Below the pieces are notes generated by a model. The model made no database searches. It was not told where the DNA came from and worked only from the letters and a program-made list of their open reading frames with translations. The position numbers were made by a program, and so were the translations under genes. From Anaerolineales bacterium (GTDB lineage: Bacteria; Chloroflexota; Anaerolineae; Anaerolineales; JABWBV01), in contig JACKAX010000003.1 in NCBI GenBank assembly GCA_020634875.1, forward strand, positions 116,886 through 180,885: a stretch of DNA of 64,000 bases, read 5' to 3'. Numbering within the stretch: the stretch's first letter is position 1; every line of letters starts with the position of its first letter. Shown piece by piece: positions 35,359 through 43,580 of this stretch.

Positions 35359-36645
35359 ATGTCTGACACCCTTACTATTACCGACAACCGAACTGGGAAA
35401 ACTTACGAAGTTCCTATTACGGATGAAACAATTAAAGCCACTGATCTACGGAAAATCAAAGTTAACGCCGATGATTTTGGGCTAATGACTTATGATCCGG
35501 CATTTATGAATACCGCGTCTACCAAAAGCACTATCACCTACATTGATGGCGACAAAGGTATTTTGGAATATCGTGGCTACCCCATTGCTGACCTCGCCGA
35601 AAAAAGCAACTTCCTCGAAGTTGCCTATCTGGTCATGTTTGGTAAACTGCCCAACAAAGAAGAATATGGTACATGGGTTGATGAAATCACCCACCACACC
35701 TTTGTCCACGAAAACATCAAGCAGTTGATGCACGCTTTCCGATATGATGCTCACCCGATGGGGATGTTCATTAGTACGGTAGCTGCATTGTCCACCTTCT
35801 ACCCAGAGGCGAATGACATTTACAATTTGGAAGCGCGTCACAAACAGATTATCCGCCTGATTGCTAAAGTTCCCACGATTGCCGCATTCTCCTACCGGCA
35901 CAGCCGTGGTCTGCCGTTTGTTTACCCAGACAATGATTTGAGCTACACCGGCAACTTCCTGGCCATGTTGGACAAGATGACGCAGACCAAATACCAGCCT
36001 GATCCCATCAAAGAACGCGCTCTGGATGTTTTGTTCACCCTCCACGCCGACCACGAGCAAAACTGCGGCACCGCGGCTATGCGGGTAATCGGCTCCAGCC
36101 ACCCCGATCCGTATTCCGCGATGGCCGGGGCAGCTGCCGCTCTCTATGGCCCGCTGCACGGTGGTGCGAATGAACAGGTCCTCCGCATGTTAATGGAAAT
36201 CGGGCATGTCAAAAACGTTCCCGAATTTATCACCAGCGTCAAAAACCGCGAAAAACTGCTCATGGGCTTTGGGCACCGCGTTTACAAAAACTATGATCCG
36301 CGCGCCCGCATTATCAAACAAATCGCCGATCAGGTGTTTGAAGTCACCGGGCGCAATCCGTTGCTCGACATTGCCCTCGAACTCGAACGCATCGCCCTGG
36401 AAGATGACTACTTCGTCAGCCGCAAACTGTACCCGAACGTGGACTTCTACTCTGGCTTGATTTACCAGGCTCTGGGCTTCCCGGTCGAAATGTTCCCGGT
36501 GCTTTTCGCGATCCCCCGCACGGTGGGCTGGCTCTCACAATGGGTCGAGATGCTTGGCGACTCCGATCAAAAGATCGCTCGCCCGCGCCAGATTTATCTT
36601 GGCGGGCGCGGCCTCGAATACGTCCCGATGGACGCCCGCGGTTAA
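35359..36645 (+). CDS. gltA: Citrate synthase
   Basis: 428 residues from ATG 35359 (TTGGAG upstream). It condenses acetyl-CoA and oxaloacetate. Typical blocks: GILEYRGYPIADLAEKSNFLEVAYL, HADHEQNCGTAAMRVIGSS with a catalytic His, GPLHGGANEQVLRML with the second His, GFGHRVYKNYDPRA, and the catalytic Asp in NVDFYSGLIYQALGFP. The length and N-terminal beta domain (TITDNRTGKTYEVPI) match type II (GltA-like) enzymes. Confidence 0.96.
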   Translation: MSDTLTITDNRTGKTYEVPITDETIKATDLRKIKVNADDFGLMTYDPAFMNTASTKSTITYIDGDKGILEYRGYPIADLAEKSNFLEVAYLVMFGKLPNKEEYGTWVDEITHHTFVHENIKQLMHAFRYDAHPMGMFISTVAALSTFYPEANDIYNLEARHKQIIRLIAKVPTIAAFSYRHSRGLPFVYPDNDLSYTGNFLAMLDKMTQTKYQPDPIKERALDVLFTLHADHEQNCGTAAMRVIGSSHPDPYSAMAGAAAALYGPLHGGANEQVLRMLMEIGHVKNVPEFITSVKNREKLLMGFGHRVYKNYDPRARIIKQIADQVFEVTGRNPLLDIALELERIALEDDYFVSRKLYPNVDFYSGLIYQALGFPVEMFPVLFAIPRTVGWLSQWVEMLGDSDQKIARPRQIYLGGRGLEYVPMDARG

Positions 36646-36660
36646 AAATTTCGATATTTG

Positions 36661-36702
36661 TAAAAAAGAACTGGGTGAGGTGCCTCACCCAGTTCTTTTT
36701 TT
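36661..36702 (+). terminator. Terminator of citrate synthase gene
   Basis: TAAAAAAGAACTGGGTGAG (36661-36679) pairs with CTCACCCAGTTCTTTTTTT (36684-36702). Long GC-rich-centred stem with A and T runs. Confidence 0.9.
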
Positions 36703-36726
36703 ACCTAAAATTTTGCCAACCCTGAA

Positions 36727-36735
36727 TGGTATAAT
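36727..36735 (+). promoter_or_regulatory. Extended -10 promoter of the response regulator gene, giving a leaderless mRNA
   Basis: TGG followed by TATAAT (36730-36735) is an extended -10 element. The start codon is at 36744, only 8 nt past the hexamer, so transcription would begin at or next to the ATG and no ribosome-binding site is present. Confidence 0.5.
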
Positions 36736-36743
36736 CTTTTCTT

Positions 36744-37448
36744 ATGCCGCAAAAAATTCTTATTGTTGAAGATGAACCTGCTTTGTTGGATACCCTGGAA
36801 TATAATCTCAACCGGCAAGGCTACAACCCCCTTACCGCGCAAGATGGGCAAACTGCTGTAACAATGGCGCGTAGCCTCCAACCTGATCTCATTATCCTTG
36901 ATATTATGCTTCCGCAGTTGGATGGATTTGAGGTCTGCCGCATGATCCGGCAGGAGATGAGTGTTCCTATTCTGATGCTTACTGCCCGGGATGCAGAAAT
37001 TGACCGTGTGGTTGGGTTAGAGATTGGAGCAGATGACTACCTGACGAAACCATTTAGTATGCGGGAATTACTGGCGCGGGTAAAAGCCCTGTTGCGTCGC
37101 GTACGTCTGGATCGCGCCGAAGCGATCCTCCCCGGTTCCGAAGAAGGTGAAATCTATAATTTTGGTAATTTACGGCTGGACGTCACCCGGCATCAGGTTT
37201 TTCTCGACAATCAAGTTTTACTCCTAAAACCCAAAGAATTTGAACTTCTACTTTATCTGGCTCGCCACAAAGGCCAGGTACTCTCGCGGGATGCACTTAT
37301 GGAACAGGTCTGGGGTTGGAATTTCAGTGGGGGAAGTCGTACAGTAGATGTTCACATGCGTTGGCTACGAGAAAAACTAGAGATAAACCCTGCTCAACCA
37401 GAGCGTTTGGTTACGGTAAGGGGTGTCGGCTATCGTTTTGAAGGGTAG
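36744..37448 (+). CDS. Two-component response regulator, OmpR/PhoB family
   Basis: 234 residues. Receiver domain 1-120: acidic pocket EDEP near 10, phospho-acceptor Asp in [15 protein letters not shown] (near 53), Thr in LMLTARDAE and Lys in [16 protein letters not shown]-binding winged helix at about 135-232 ([61 protein letters not shown]). The sensor kinase gene follows 4 bp later. A close paralogue lies at 46300. Target genes unknown; the kinase resembles PhoR, so a phosphate or envelope role is possible. Confidence 0.94.
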   Translation: MPQKILIVEDEPALLDTLEYNLNRQGYNPLTAQDGQTAVTMARSLQPDLIILDIMLPQLDGFEVCRMIRQEMSVPILMLTARDAEIDRVVGLEIGADDYLTKPFSMRELLARVKALLRRVRLDRAEAILPGSEEGEIYNFGNLRLDVTRHQVFLDNQVLLLKPKEFELLLYLARHKGQVLSRDALMEQVWGWNFSGGSRTVDVHMRWLREKLEINPAQPERLVTVRGVGYRFEG

Positions 37449-37452
37449 GTCA

Positions 37453-39282
37453 ATGTCTTTTCGTAGCATTCGCTGGCGAATCGCGTTTTGGTTTGCCCTT
37501 TTTTACTTGCTTGCGATGGCCGGATTGGGGCTTTATCTTGCCCGTCAAGTTCAGCAAAATAAGCTTCAAGATCTGGAAACTCACCTTACTACACAAGCAC
37601 ACATTCTTGTACAAGTTTTAGAACCCCTGGCTTTTAACAACCAAAATATCCCTGTCTTGGACCAGGCCGCCAAAACATGGGGACAAACCCTCCACGCCCG
37701 TGTGACTCTCATCGCCCTTGACGGCACAGTTTTAGGGGAATCGGACGATGATCGAACTCAAATGGATAACCATGCTACCCGCCCTGAGGTTCTTGCGGCA
37801 TTAGTGGAAGGGAAAGGGAGCAGTATCCGATTAAGCGGTACTACGGGCATCCAAACTTTGTACATCGCCTTACCCATAACTCAAAATGGAGAAACAGCGG
37901 GAATTGTGCGTGTGGGTCTGCCGCTTTCCGAGGTCGAAGCCAACGTTAACAACTTCGGCTGGACGATTGCAGTTTCGACGGTGATCACTTCATTTCTGGC
38001 AATCCTCCTTGCGTTAATTCTTGCTGAACGTACTACCCGCCCATTACGCATGCTCACCGAAGCCACCCGCCGAATTACGCAGGGCGAATCAGATGTCCAC
38101 CCCATCCCGACAACCACAGACGAAGTGGGCGAACTAACCCGCGCCGTCAATCAGATGGCCCAAAAACTCCATGACCAAATCAGAGACATCGAAACCGAGC
38201 GCGGCAAACTGAGTGCGATCCTTCGCCAAATGACCAGTGCGGTTATCATGGTAGATCCTCAGGGGCGTGTCCGCCTTTTGAACGCAGTCGCAGAGAATAT
38301 GTTTGGGGTAGAAGAAGCCGAAAGCCTGGGTAAATCCCTTGTGGAGGTCCTGCGCCATCACCAGCTTGTTGAACTCTGGCAAACGTGCAAAGCCTCCAAG
38401 GAAGGTCAAGCGCTCGCGTTGGAACTTACCGGCAAACGCCTCTTTATTCAAGCCATTGCCTCTCCACTTGATGGTCTACTTGCCGGCCATGTCCTGCTTG
38501 TCTTTCAGGATATGACCCGCGTCCGCCGTCTGGAAACCGTTCGGCAAGATTTCATCAGCAATATCTCCCACGAACTCCGTACCCCCCTGGCCTCCCTCAA
38601 AGCCCTTACCGAAACATTGCTTGACGGCGCATTGGACGATCCTCCCGCCGCGCATCGTTTTCTGACCCGCATTGAAACCGAAGTGGACAGCCTTACCCAA
38701 ATTGTCCAGGAGTTACTAGAACTCTCTCGCATCGAATCGGGACGAGTGCCTATTCAATTTCAGAAATTTGATCCTAAAAAGCTGGTTAACGGCGCACGTG
38801 AACGCCTTCGCCTGCAAGCTGAGCGCGCCGAACTTGAGGTCATCACCGAATTTGCTCCTGATTTACCCTCCGTCATGGCCGACCCACCTCGGATGGAGCA
38901 GGTGCTCATCAACCTGATTCACAATGCCATTAAATTCACACCTAAAGGGGGAACAATTACCTTGCGGGCGAACCCGGCGCACAATGCCCGTACAGGCAAC
39001 GAAGAAGTTATTTTCGCTGTACAAGATACCGGCGTTGGTATTCCCGCCGATGATTTGCCCCGTATTTTTGAGCGGTTTTACAAGGCTGATCGCTCGCGCT
39101 CCGGCGGGGGAACTGGCCTGGGATTGGCGATTGCCCGACACCTGGTTGAAGCCCACAAAGGCCGCATCTGGGCCGAAAGTGCGGAGCGAAAAGGTAGTAT
39201 CTTCTATTTCTCCTTGCTCGCCGCAGAAGAAAAAAACAATAGCAAAGGAAATAAAGCTAAAAAGGAGAATGATAAGGGATGA
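37453..39282 (+). CDS. Membrane sensor histidine kinase, PhoR-like
   Basis: 609 residues from ATG 37453, four bases after the regulator's stop. First membrane helix at about 12-33 (IAFWFALFYLLAMAGLGLYL), an extracytoplasmic sensor of about 140 residues, second helix near 175-198, HAMP (TRPLRMLTEATRRITQGESD), PAS (MTSAVIMVDPQGRVRLLNAVAENMFG), HisKA with the phospho-His in FISNISHELRTPLASL, and the ATPase domain (NLIHNAIKFTPKGGTI, DTGVGIPADDLPRIFERFYK, GGTGLGLAIARHLVEAH). This order is that of PhoR/WalK-type kinases. It should phosphorylate the adjacent regulator and possibly the paralogue at 46300, which has no kinase beside it. Confidence 0.94.
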   Translation: MSFRSIRWRIAFWFALFYLLAMAGLGLYLARQVQQNKLQDLETHLTTQAHILVQVLEPLAFNNQNIPVLDQAAKTWGQTLHARVTLIALDGTVLGESDDDRTQMDNHATRPEVLAALVEGKGSSIRLSGTTGIQTLYIALPITQNGETAGIVRVGLPLSEVEANVNNFGWTIAVSTVITSFLAILLALILAERTTRPLRMLTEATRRITQGESDVHPIPTTTDEVGELTRAVNQMAQKLHDQIRDIETERGKLSAILRQMTSAVIMVDPQGRVRLLNAVAENMFGVEEAESLGKSLVEVLRHHQLVELWQTCKASKEGQALALELTGKRLFIQAIASPLDGLLAGHVLLVFQDMTRVRRLETVRQDFISNISHELRTPLASLKALTETLLDGALDDPPAAHRFLTRIETEVDSLTQIVQELLELSRIESGRVPIQFQKFDPKKLVNGARERLRLQAERAELEVITEFAPDLPSVMADPPRMEQVLINLIHNAIKFTPKGGTITLRANPAHNARTGNEEVIFAVQDTGVGIPADDLPRIFERFYKADRSRSGGGTGLGLAIARHLVEAHKGRIWAESAERKGSIFYFSLLAAEEKNNSKGNKAKKENDKG

Positions 39283-40817
39283 AGTGGATGCTTATGAAAA
39301 AATATTTATGTTTTTCTCTCTTCTTTGTGTCTCACCGCCTCTTCGCGGCCTTGTCATTTTTGTTTTTAGTGATAATTCTTCTACCCCTTTCTGCGTGTAC
39401 AAATCCATCTCCCAGCCCTACGACCACCAGCCCGACTATCCCTCTGAATGATTGTATTCTCACAGCCTCTGGTTCGGATACCCAAATTGATGCACAATGT
39501 GGCACCTTAACGGTATACGAAAACCCGGCTACCCAAACCGGACGGCAAATTGACCTGCACCTCGCGGTGCTCCCTGCCATCAGTCGCAGTCCTGCTCCCG
39601 ACCCTCTCTTCTTTCTCGCAGGCGGCCCTGGTCAAGCGGCTACCGAGTCCTTTATGCTCCTGCGCCGTGCGTTTTTGGATATCAATCGGGAGCGCGATAT
39701 TGTTTTGGTTGACCAACGTGGCACGGGAAAGTCCCACCCGCTCCGGTGTGAATTTCCTATAGATGGTGAAGCAGAGGATTCAGCGGCCCAACTTGCCCCT
39801 CAACTTGAATCCTGTCTGACTCAACTGGATGCTGATCCCACTCTGTATACCACAGCCATTGCGATGCAAGACCTTGACCAAGTGCGTGTGGCCCTCGGTT
39901 ACGAACAAATTAATTTATACGGGGTTTCCTATGGTACACGTGCCGCGCTCACCTATTTGCACATGTATCCTACCCATGTCCGTACCCTTATTTTAGATGG
40001 TGTTGTTCCCCAGCAACTCGCCCTGGGGTTGGATGTTGCCGCGGATGCCCAACATGCGCTGGATTTGATCTTTGCCCGCTGTGCCGATGACCCGATTTGC
40101 GCGGAACACTTCCCCGATCTGCCTACTCGTTTCGACGAAATACTCACCATGCTAGACGCAGCCCCTGTCCCGGTGAGGGTGGCTGACCCTCTCTCTGGGG
40201 AGTGGCGCACCCTAGACTTCACCCGCGAGATGTTTGCTGTCATCATCCGTTTTTACAGTTACAGCTCCGAAACCGTTGCGCTCATACCTCTATTGATTTC
40301 CACAGCGCAAGAAGATTACACGCGCCTTGCCGCCCAATATCTAATCCTGACAACCGATCTAAACGCATCCATGAATAATGCGATGGGCTACTCTGTCCAA
40401 TGCGCGGAAGATATGCCCTTTTTTACAGACAAACAGGCCACTCAAGTCGCCCAAAGTACCTACCTGGGTGCGATGGTTTCCTCTGGCCTCCTGGAAATAT
40501 GCAAAACCTGGCCCGTAGGTTCAATTCCCGCAGATTTTAAGACCCCGGTTCAGGCGGATGTGCCAGTTCTTATGCTTTCTGGTGAATACGATCCGGTTAC
40601 CCCCCCTAAGTATGCCGAACTCGCTGCTCAAACCCTGCCCAATAGTTTGCAATTGGTCGCACCTGGGCAAGGCCACAATATTATCGCCCGCGGTTGCCTC
40701 CCTGATATTGTTGAACAGTTTATTGATAATGGCACGATCCAGGGGTTAGATACAGCATGCGTGAATGACATCGAACCGTCCCCGTTTTTTATCAATTTCT
40801 CTGGCCCCATGCCATAG
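39279..40817 (+). CDS. Secreted or lipid-anchored alpha/beta hydrolase (S33 tripeptidyl aminopeptidase-like)
   Basis: 512 residues, starting at an ATGA overlap with the kinase stop. The N terminus is a long signal peptide ending LPLSACTN, a lipobox, followed by a Ser/Thr/Pro linker. Core motifs: FLAGGPGQA (oxyanion region), DIVLVDQRGTGKSHPL, the nucleophile Ser in LYGVSYGTRAALTYLH, Asp in LMLSGEYDPVTPP and His in APGQGHNII. These are the marks of proline iminopeptidase/tripeptidyl aminopeptidase relatives with a C-terminal TAP-like domain. It probably trims peptides outside the membrane. Part of the signal peptide (FFVSHRLFAA) is encoded by a stretch resembling dispersed repeats. Confidence 0.87.
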   Translation: MKWMLMKKYLCFSLFFVSHRLFAALSFLFLVIILLPLSACTNPSPSPTTTSPTIPLNDCILTASGSDTQIDAQCGTLTVYENPATQTGRQIDLHLAVLPAISRSPAPDPLFFLAGGPGQAATESFMLLRRAFLDINRERDIVLVDQRGTGKSHPLRCEFPIDGEAEDSAAQLAPQLESCLTQLDADPTLYTTAIAMQDLDQVRVALGYEQINLYGVSYGTRAALTYLHMYPTHVRTLILDGVVPQQLALGLDVAADAQHALDLIFARCADDPICAEHFPDLPTRFDEILTMLDAAPVPVRVADPLSGEWRTLDFTREMFAVIIRFYSYSSETVALIPLLISTAQEDYTRLAAQYLILTTDLNASMNNAMGYSVQCAEDMPFFTDKQATQVAQSTYLGAMVSSGLLEICKTWPVGSIPADFKTPVQADVPVLMLSGEYDPVTPPKYAELAAQTLPNSLQLVAPGQGHNIIARGCLPDIVEQFIDNGTIQGLDTACVNDIEPSPFFINFSGPMP

Positions 40818-40862
40818 TAATGAGCGATAAGTGATAGGCAAATTTACTTATTACTCATCTAT
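40818..40862. repeat. GATAAGTGATA-type intergenic repeat
   Basis: AATGAGCGATAAGTGATAG faces TTACTTATTACTCAT, an imperfect palindrome of the same word family as the repeats at 23972-23996 and 47028-47085. Confidence 0.6.
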
Positions 40863-40868
40863 TCTTCC

Positions 40869-41600
40869 ATGATCCAAGTTGCCAATCTCCACAAATCCTT
40901 CGGAAAGGTCTGCGCTCTGAATGGCGTTACATTTACGGCTCCGGACGGAAAAATTACGGGGTTGCTTGGCCCCAACGGAGCTGGGAAAACAACTTGTCTC
41001 CGTATCCTGTACACCGTAATGATCCCCGAACAGGGCGAGGCACTCGTGGATGGTTTCAGTGCAAGCAAAGCCCCGCTTGAAGTCCAAAAACGGATTGGGG
41101 TGTTGCCGGATGCGTCGGGGCTTTACCCCCGTCTGACAACGCGTGAAAATATTCGATATTATGGTCGGTTGAATGGTTTAAAAGGCACTGACTTAGAAAA
41201 CAAAATTAACGCGTTGATTGCATTGTTTGATATGCAGGACATCGCTGATCGCCGTACGGAAGGGTTTTCTACTGGACAGCGTGTGAAGGTGGCAATTGGC
41301 CGGGCCTTGGTTCATGATCCGAAAAATGTTCTTCTCGATGAGCCTACCAGTGGGCTGGATGTGATGAGTACTCGTGCGATGCGGGAAGTCATTCGTCGGA
41401 TGCGCGAGGCAGGGAAATGTGTGCTGTTCTCCAGCCACATTATGCAGGAAGTCTCAGCTTTGTGCGATAATATCGTCATTATTGCCAACGGCGAGATTGT
41501 GGCGGAGGGAAGTCCGGACGCGTTACGCCGCCAAACGGGAGAGGAGAATCTGGAAGATGCATTCGTTCGGACAATTGGTAATGGTGAGGGGTTGGTATGA
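40869..41600 (+). CDS. ABC transporter ATP-binding protein, NatA/CcmA-like
   Basis: 243 residues. Walker A LGPNGAGKTTCLRIL near 34-48, signature FSTGQRVKVAIGRAL, Walker B NVLLDEPTSGLDVMSTRA, and switch His in FSSHIMQEVSALC. TVMIPEQGEALVDGFSA and GLYPRLTTRENIRYYGRLNGL place it with the NatA group that drives ABC-2 exporters of Na+ or drugs. Its stop overlaps an ATG (41597) that opens only eight codons. The expected permease gene appears 2 kb further on (43581), beyond an inserted segment on the other strand. Confidence 0.9.
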   Translation: MIQVANLHKSFGKVCALNGVTFTAPDGKITGLLGPNGAGKTTCLRILYTVMIPEQGEALVDGFSASKAPLEVQKRIGVLPDASGLYPRLTTRENIRYYGRLNGLKGTDLENKINALIALFDMQDIADRRTEGFSTGQRVKVAIGRALVHDPKNVLLDEPTSGLDVMSTRAMREVIRRMREAGKCVLFSSHIMQEVSALCDNIVIIANGEIVAEGSPDALRRQTGEENLEDAFVRTIGNGEGLV

Positions 41601-41620
41601 AAATTATGTGGAGAAGATAG
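41597..41620 (+). other. Truncated start of a coupled gene after the NatA-like ATPase
   Basis: ATG 41597 overlaps the ATPase stop codon (ATGA) and reads MKIMWRR before a TAG. This looks like the cut-off first codons of a translationally coupled permease gene. A chance overlap cannot be excluded. Confidence 0.35.
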
Positions 41621-41630
41621 ACATATCGTC

Positions 41631-41936
41631 TTAGGATATTACAAGGTTTTCTTGCCAATAGGGAGTAATCATTTCCCGTGGGGAGCTGGTCCAGATTTCA
41701 GGTGACTCGTCTATGCCGGGGATAAAAGGGGGTAAGCCATATTGATTGAAGAGGTGGATTACATGCAAAACCTGCTCTTCCTTGAGGGATAAAGCCAGAG
41801 CAATATCTGTTATGTACCAGTTTTTTTGTGCTAATAATAAAATGCGTGTGATGAGATAAATGTTCAAATCGTCCGTTGCTTTCCAGTAAGTGAGTGTTAA
41901 TTGTTCATCAAGCGTGAACGGGCGAATCTTGCTCAT
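41631..41936 (-). CDS. Small helix-turn-helix protein resembling the N-terminal domain of IS630-type transposases
   Basis: 101 residues from ATG 41936, which has GGAG 6 nt upstream; an earlier in-frame ATG at 41951 contains that site. The middle part LNIYLITRILLLAQKNWYITDIALALSLKEEQVLHVIHLFNQYGLPPF follows the pattern of the IS630-type HTH (R-ILLLA-G--I-EIA--L---V---L--F---GL). No catalytic domain follows; the protein ends shortly after. It may be a free DNA-binding domain taken over as a regulator, or a transposase remnant. Confidence 0.55.
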   Translation of the reverse strand: MSKIRPFTLDEQLTLTYWKATDDLNIYLITRILLLAQKNWYITDIALALSLKEEQVLHVIHLFNQYGLPPFIPGIDESPEIWTSSPREMITPYWQENLVIS

Positions 41937-41987
41937 CTTTTCTCCAGGCAAAAGGGTTATCTAAAAAAAGTAAGAATAAAATTCTCG

Positions 41988-42026
41988 CGAAAAGATAGAC
42001 GGGGATTTCCTCCGCCTATCTTTTCG
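41988..42026 (-). terminator. Terminator of the HAF-repeat gene
   Basis: CGAAAAGATAG (41988-41998) pairs with CTATCTTTTCG (42016-42026), extended by CGG/CCG inside; on the minus strand a T-rich stretch follows. Confidence 0.75.
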
Positions 42027-42045
42027 CATCCAGGGAAAGGCACAA

Positions 42046-43125
42046 TTACCGGATGACTGGAGAGAATAGAAGGGTTCCTGTAAGCCCTTTTTCTAGATTG
42101 GTTGCAGCGATTACAATCTGCCCTTGTGCATTCAGGCCATTTCCTTCAGCCATATTCAAAGCCCAATTGCCCACCTTTTGGTTAAGAAGATTCGCCAGAC
42201 ATATATTTCCCATACCTTCACGATAAATAATAGGACTGAGGTCTCCTTTGTTATTTTCTGGGCAGGCATTGGCTATAGCACGAAGTTGGTCGTTAGCTCC
42301 GTTAATCTGATAGCCAAGGCTATTGTCGTTGATATCTCCCACAATTTCCCAGCCATTTTCTGGGGAAAACAAAACAAGATTCATAATGCCATTATCTTGC
42401 TCAGCATAGCCAATTGCCTGATTTTGAGCGGTGATGGCCGTCAAATGGCTTGAAATATATCTGGCCCCTGAAATTTCGGGAAGACCTATGATGAATACTT
42501 CAAACGTTGTTGTGTCCATCCAGAATGAGTTCCCAATAATGATGCCAGCATCGCTAATATCTGTAGGGGGCACAACAAAACCATAATCATTAAGATTGTA
42601 TACAATGCCATTGTCGTATAAATAAGCTATAGAAGATTGCTCACCAAGAAGTGAAAGCCCCACAATTTGGTTGTAAGAATTTATTGCGACAACCTGACTT
42701 CCATATCCGATGGATAAGGTATCCAAGATATGAGGTTGGTAATCCCCTTTTTGCTCGGAAAGAGTCCACATAATCGCTTCTGGGGCACTTTCCAATTCTT
42801 TGTAGGTATTGCCAATGATGGTTCCAGAGTCGTTGATGTCAATGGCCTCAGCGTACATATATCCATCTGGCAAAGGCAGGTTAACGACGCCTGTTTGGGG
42901 AGAGTAATACCAGGCCAGCTTGCCTTCTTTTAAGTTTTGGTAACCAACGATTTCACCATTTTGGTTAAGCGCTTTTGGATAACCTTCCGTGATGTATTCT
43001 GTGGTGTAAGTGATTTCAGTTTCTTTTGCCAGGGCAGAGGGGACTAATGTGATAAGTAAGAATGAAAAAACCGAGAATATAACAACGGACGGTAAAATGC
43101 GGGCGAAAAAGGATTTGGGTTCCAT
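42046..43125 (-). CDS. Secreted HAF-repeat (beta-propeller-like) protein under riboswitch control
   Basis: 359 residues from ATG 43125, which has AAGGAG 6 nt upstream; an in-frame TTG at 43140 lies before that site. A signal peptide (ILPSVVIFSVFSFLLITLVPSALA) is followed by about seven repeats of the HAF type, each with an INxxGxIVG-like core (ALNQNGEIVGYQNL, DINDSGTIIGNTY, AINSYNQIVGLSL, DISDAGIIIGNSF, NGLNAQGQIVIAATN). Such repeats build secreted propeller proteins of unknown role. The gene stands behind a cyclic-di-GMP-I riboswitch with a terminator, so its synthesis should follow the second messenger, as for matrix or adhesion proteins. It is AT-richer than the flanks. Confidence 0.82.
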   Translation of the reverse strand: MEPKSFFARILPSVVIFSVFSFLLITLVPSALAKETEITYTTEYITEGYPKALNQNGEIVGYQNLKEGKLAWYYSPQTGVVNLPLPDGYMYAEAIDINDSGTIIGNTYKELESAPEAIMWTLSEQKGDYQPHILDTLSIGYGSQVVAINSYNQIVGLSLLGEQSSIAYLYDNGIVYNLNDYGFVVPPTDISDAGIIIGNSFWMDTTTFEVFIIGLPEISGARYISSHLTAITAQNQAIGYAEQDNGIMNLVLFSPENGWEIVGDINDNSLGYQINGANDQLRAIANACPENNKGDLSPIIYREGMGNICLANLLNQKVGNWALNMAEGNGLNAQGQIVIAATNLEKGLTGTLLFSPVIR

Positions 43126-43160
43126 GATGTACTCCTTCAAAGTGCTCTTGGAGTTTCCCG

Positions 43161-43188
43161 AAAAAAAAGTCTGGAAAAAATTCCAGAC
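43161..43188 (-). terminator. Leader terminator, expression platform of the riboswitch
   Basis: On the minus strand GTCTGGAA, a short T loop, TTCCAGAC and eight T form a textbook terminator (arms 43169-43176 and 43181-43188). It lies in the 5' leader, about 35 nt before ATG 43125. Confidence 0.88.
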
Positions 43189-43580
43189 TCGCTCAAAGAT
43201 CTTGTTTTGGCCAGATTTTTATGCTGATACACGTACCGGTAATTAAGTTACCAGTTCCGTTTTTTGTTTCAGCGTGAACGATTGACGAAACCGCGCACTT
43301 CCTGGTTAAACAAAAAACTTCTCTTCGGCGGCCTGGCAGTCGTAACCTTTTGGTGGTTTTAGACCCATAGCTTTGCGTCGCCGGTTTTCACCGGGTTTGC
43401 CTTTATCGGAGAAAGCTCCGTTGATTTATTACGAATAATATACTCTAAAAAAATTTATGTGTCTAGTCTAAATTTACAAAAATTTAACAGGCAATATTTA
43501 TGCTAGGAAGCACCTTCATGCATTGTTTTTCGCATCACCCCTTTCCCAGTATAATTAGCTTTCCTTGAACGGAGTACCGT
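43189..43580. other. Divergent region holding the riboswitch leader and the permease promoter region
   Basis: Between the riboswitch core and its terminator lie two further small hairpins (GTTTC..GAAAC and CTGGTAAC..TTACCGG in minus-strand sense). To the right, 43430-43580 is AT-rich and has TATAAT at 43550-43555 facing the permease gene, with no clear -35. Confidence 0.45.
43316..43420 (-). ncRNA. Cyclic-di-GMP-I (GEMM) riboswitch
   Basis: Read on the minus strand, GATAAAGGCAAACC (from 43407), the P2 hairpin CCGGTGAAAACCGG, then CGACGCAAAGC and ATGGGTCTAAAACC..GGTTACGACTGCCAGG reproduce the GEMM-I core: conserved GGCAAACC, GACGCAAAGC joining strand, tetraloop-receptor-like TCTAA side. A GAGAA/TTCTC P1 pairs the ends. 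GAAA-loop and receptor support the fold. It sits 190 nt upstream of ATG 43125 with a terminator in between, so ligand binding most likely switches transcription of the HAF-repeat gene. Confidence 0.88.

Noticed and set aside
40818..40862. Operator before the NatA-like gene
   Set aside because: The sequence is a copy of the GATAAGTG repeat family seen at two other borders.
43473..43488. Pho box before the NatB-like permease (TTTAC, TTAAC 11 bp apart)
   Set aside because: Only two units, in very AT-rich sequence, and not at the right distance from the -10 at 43550.
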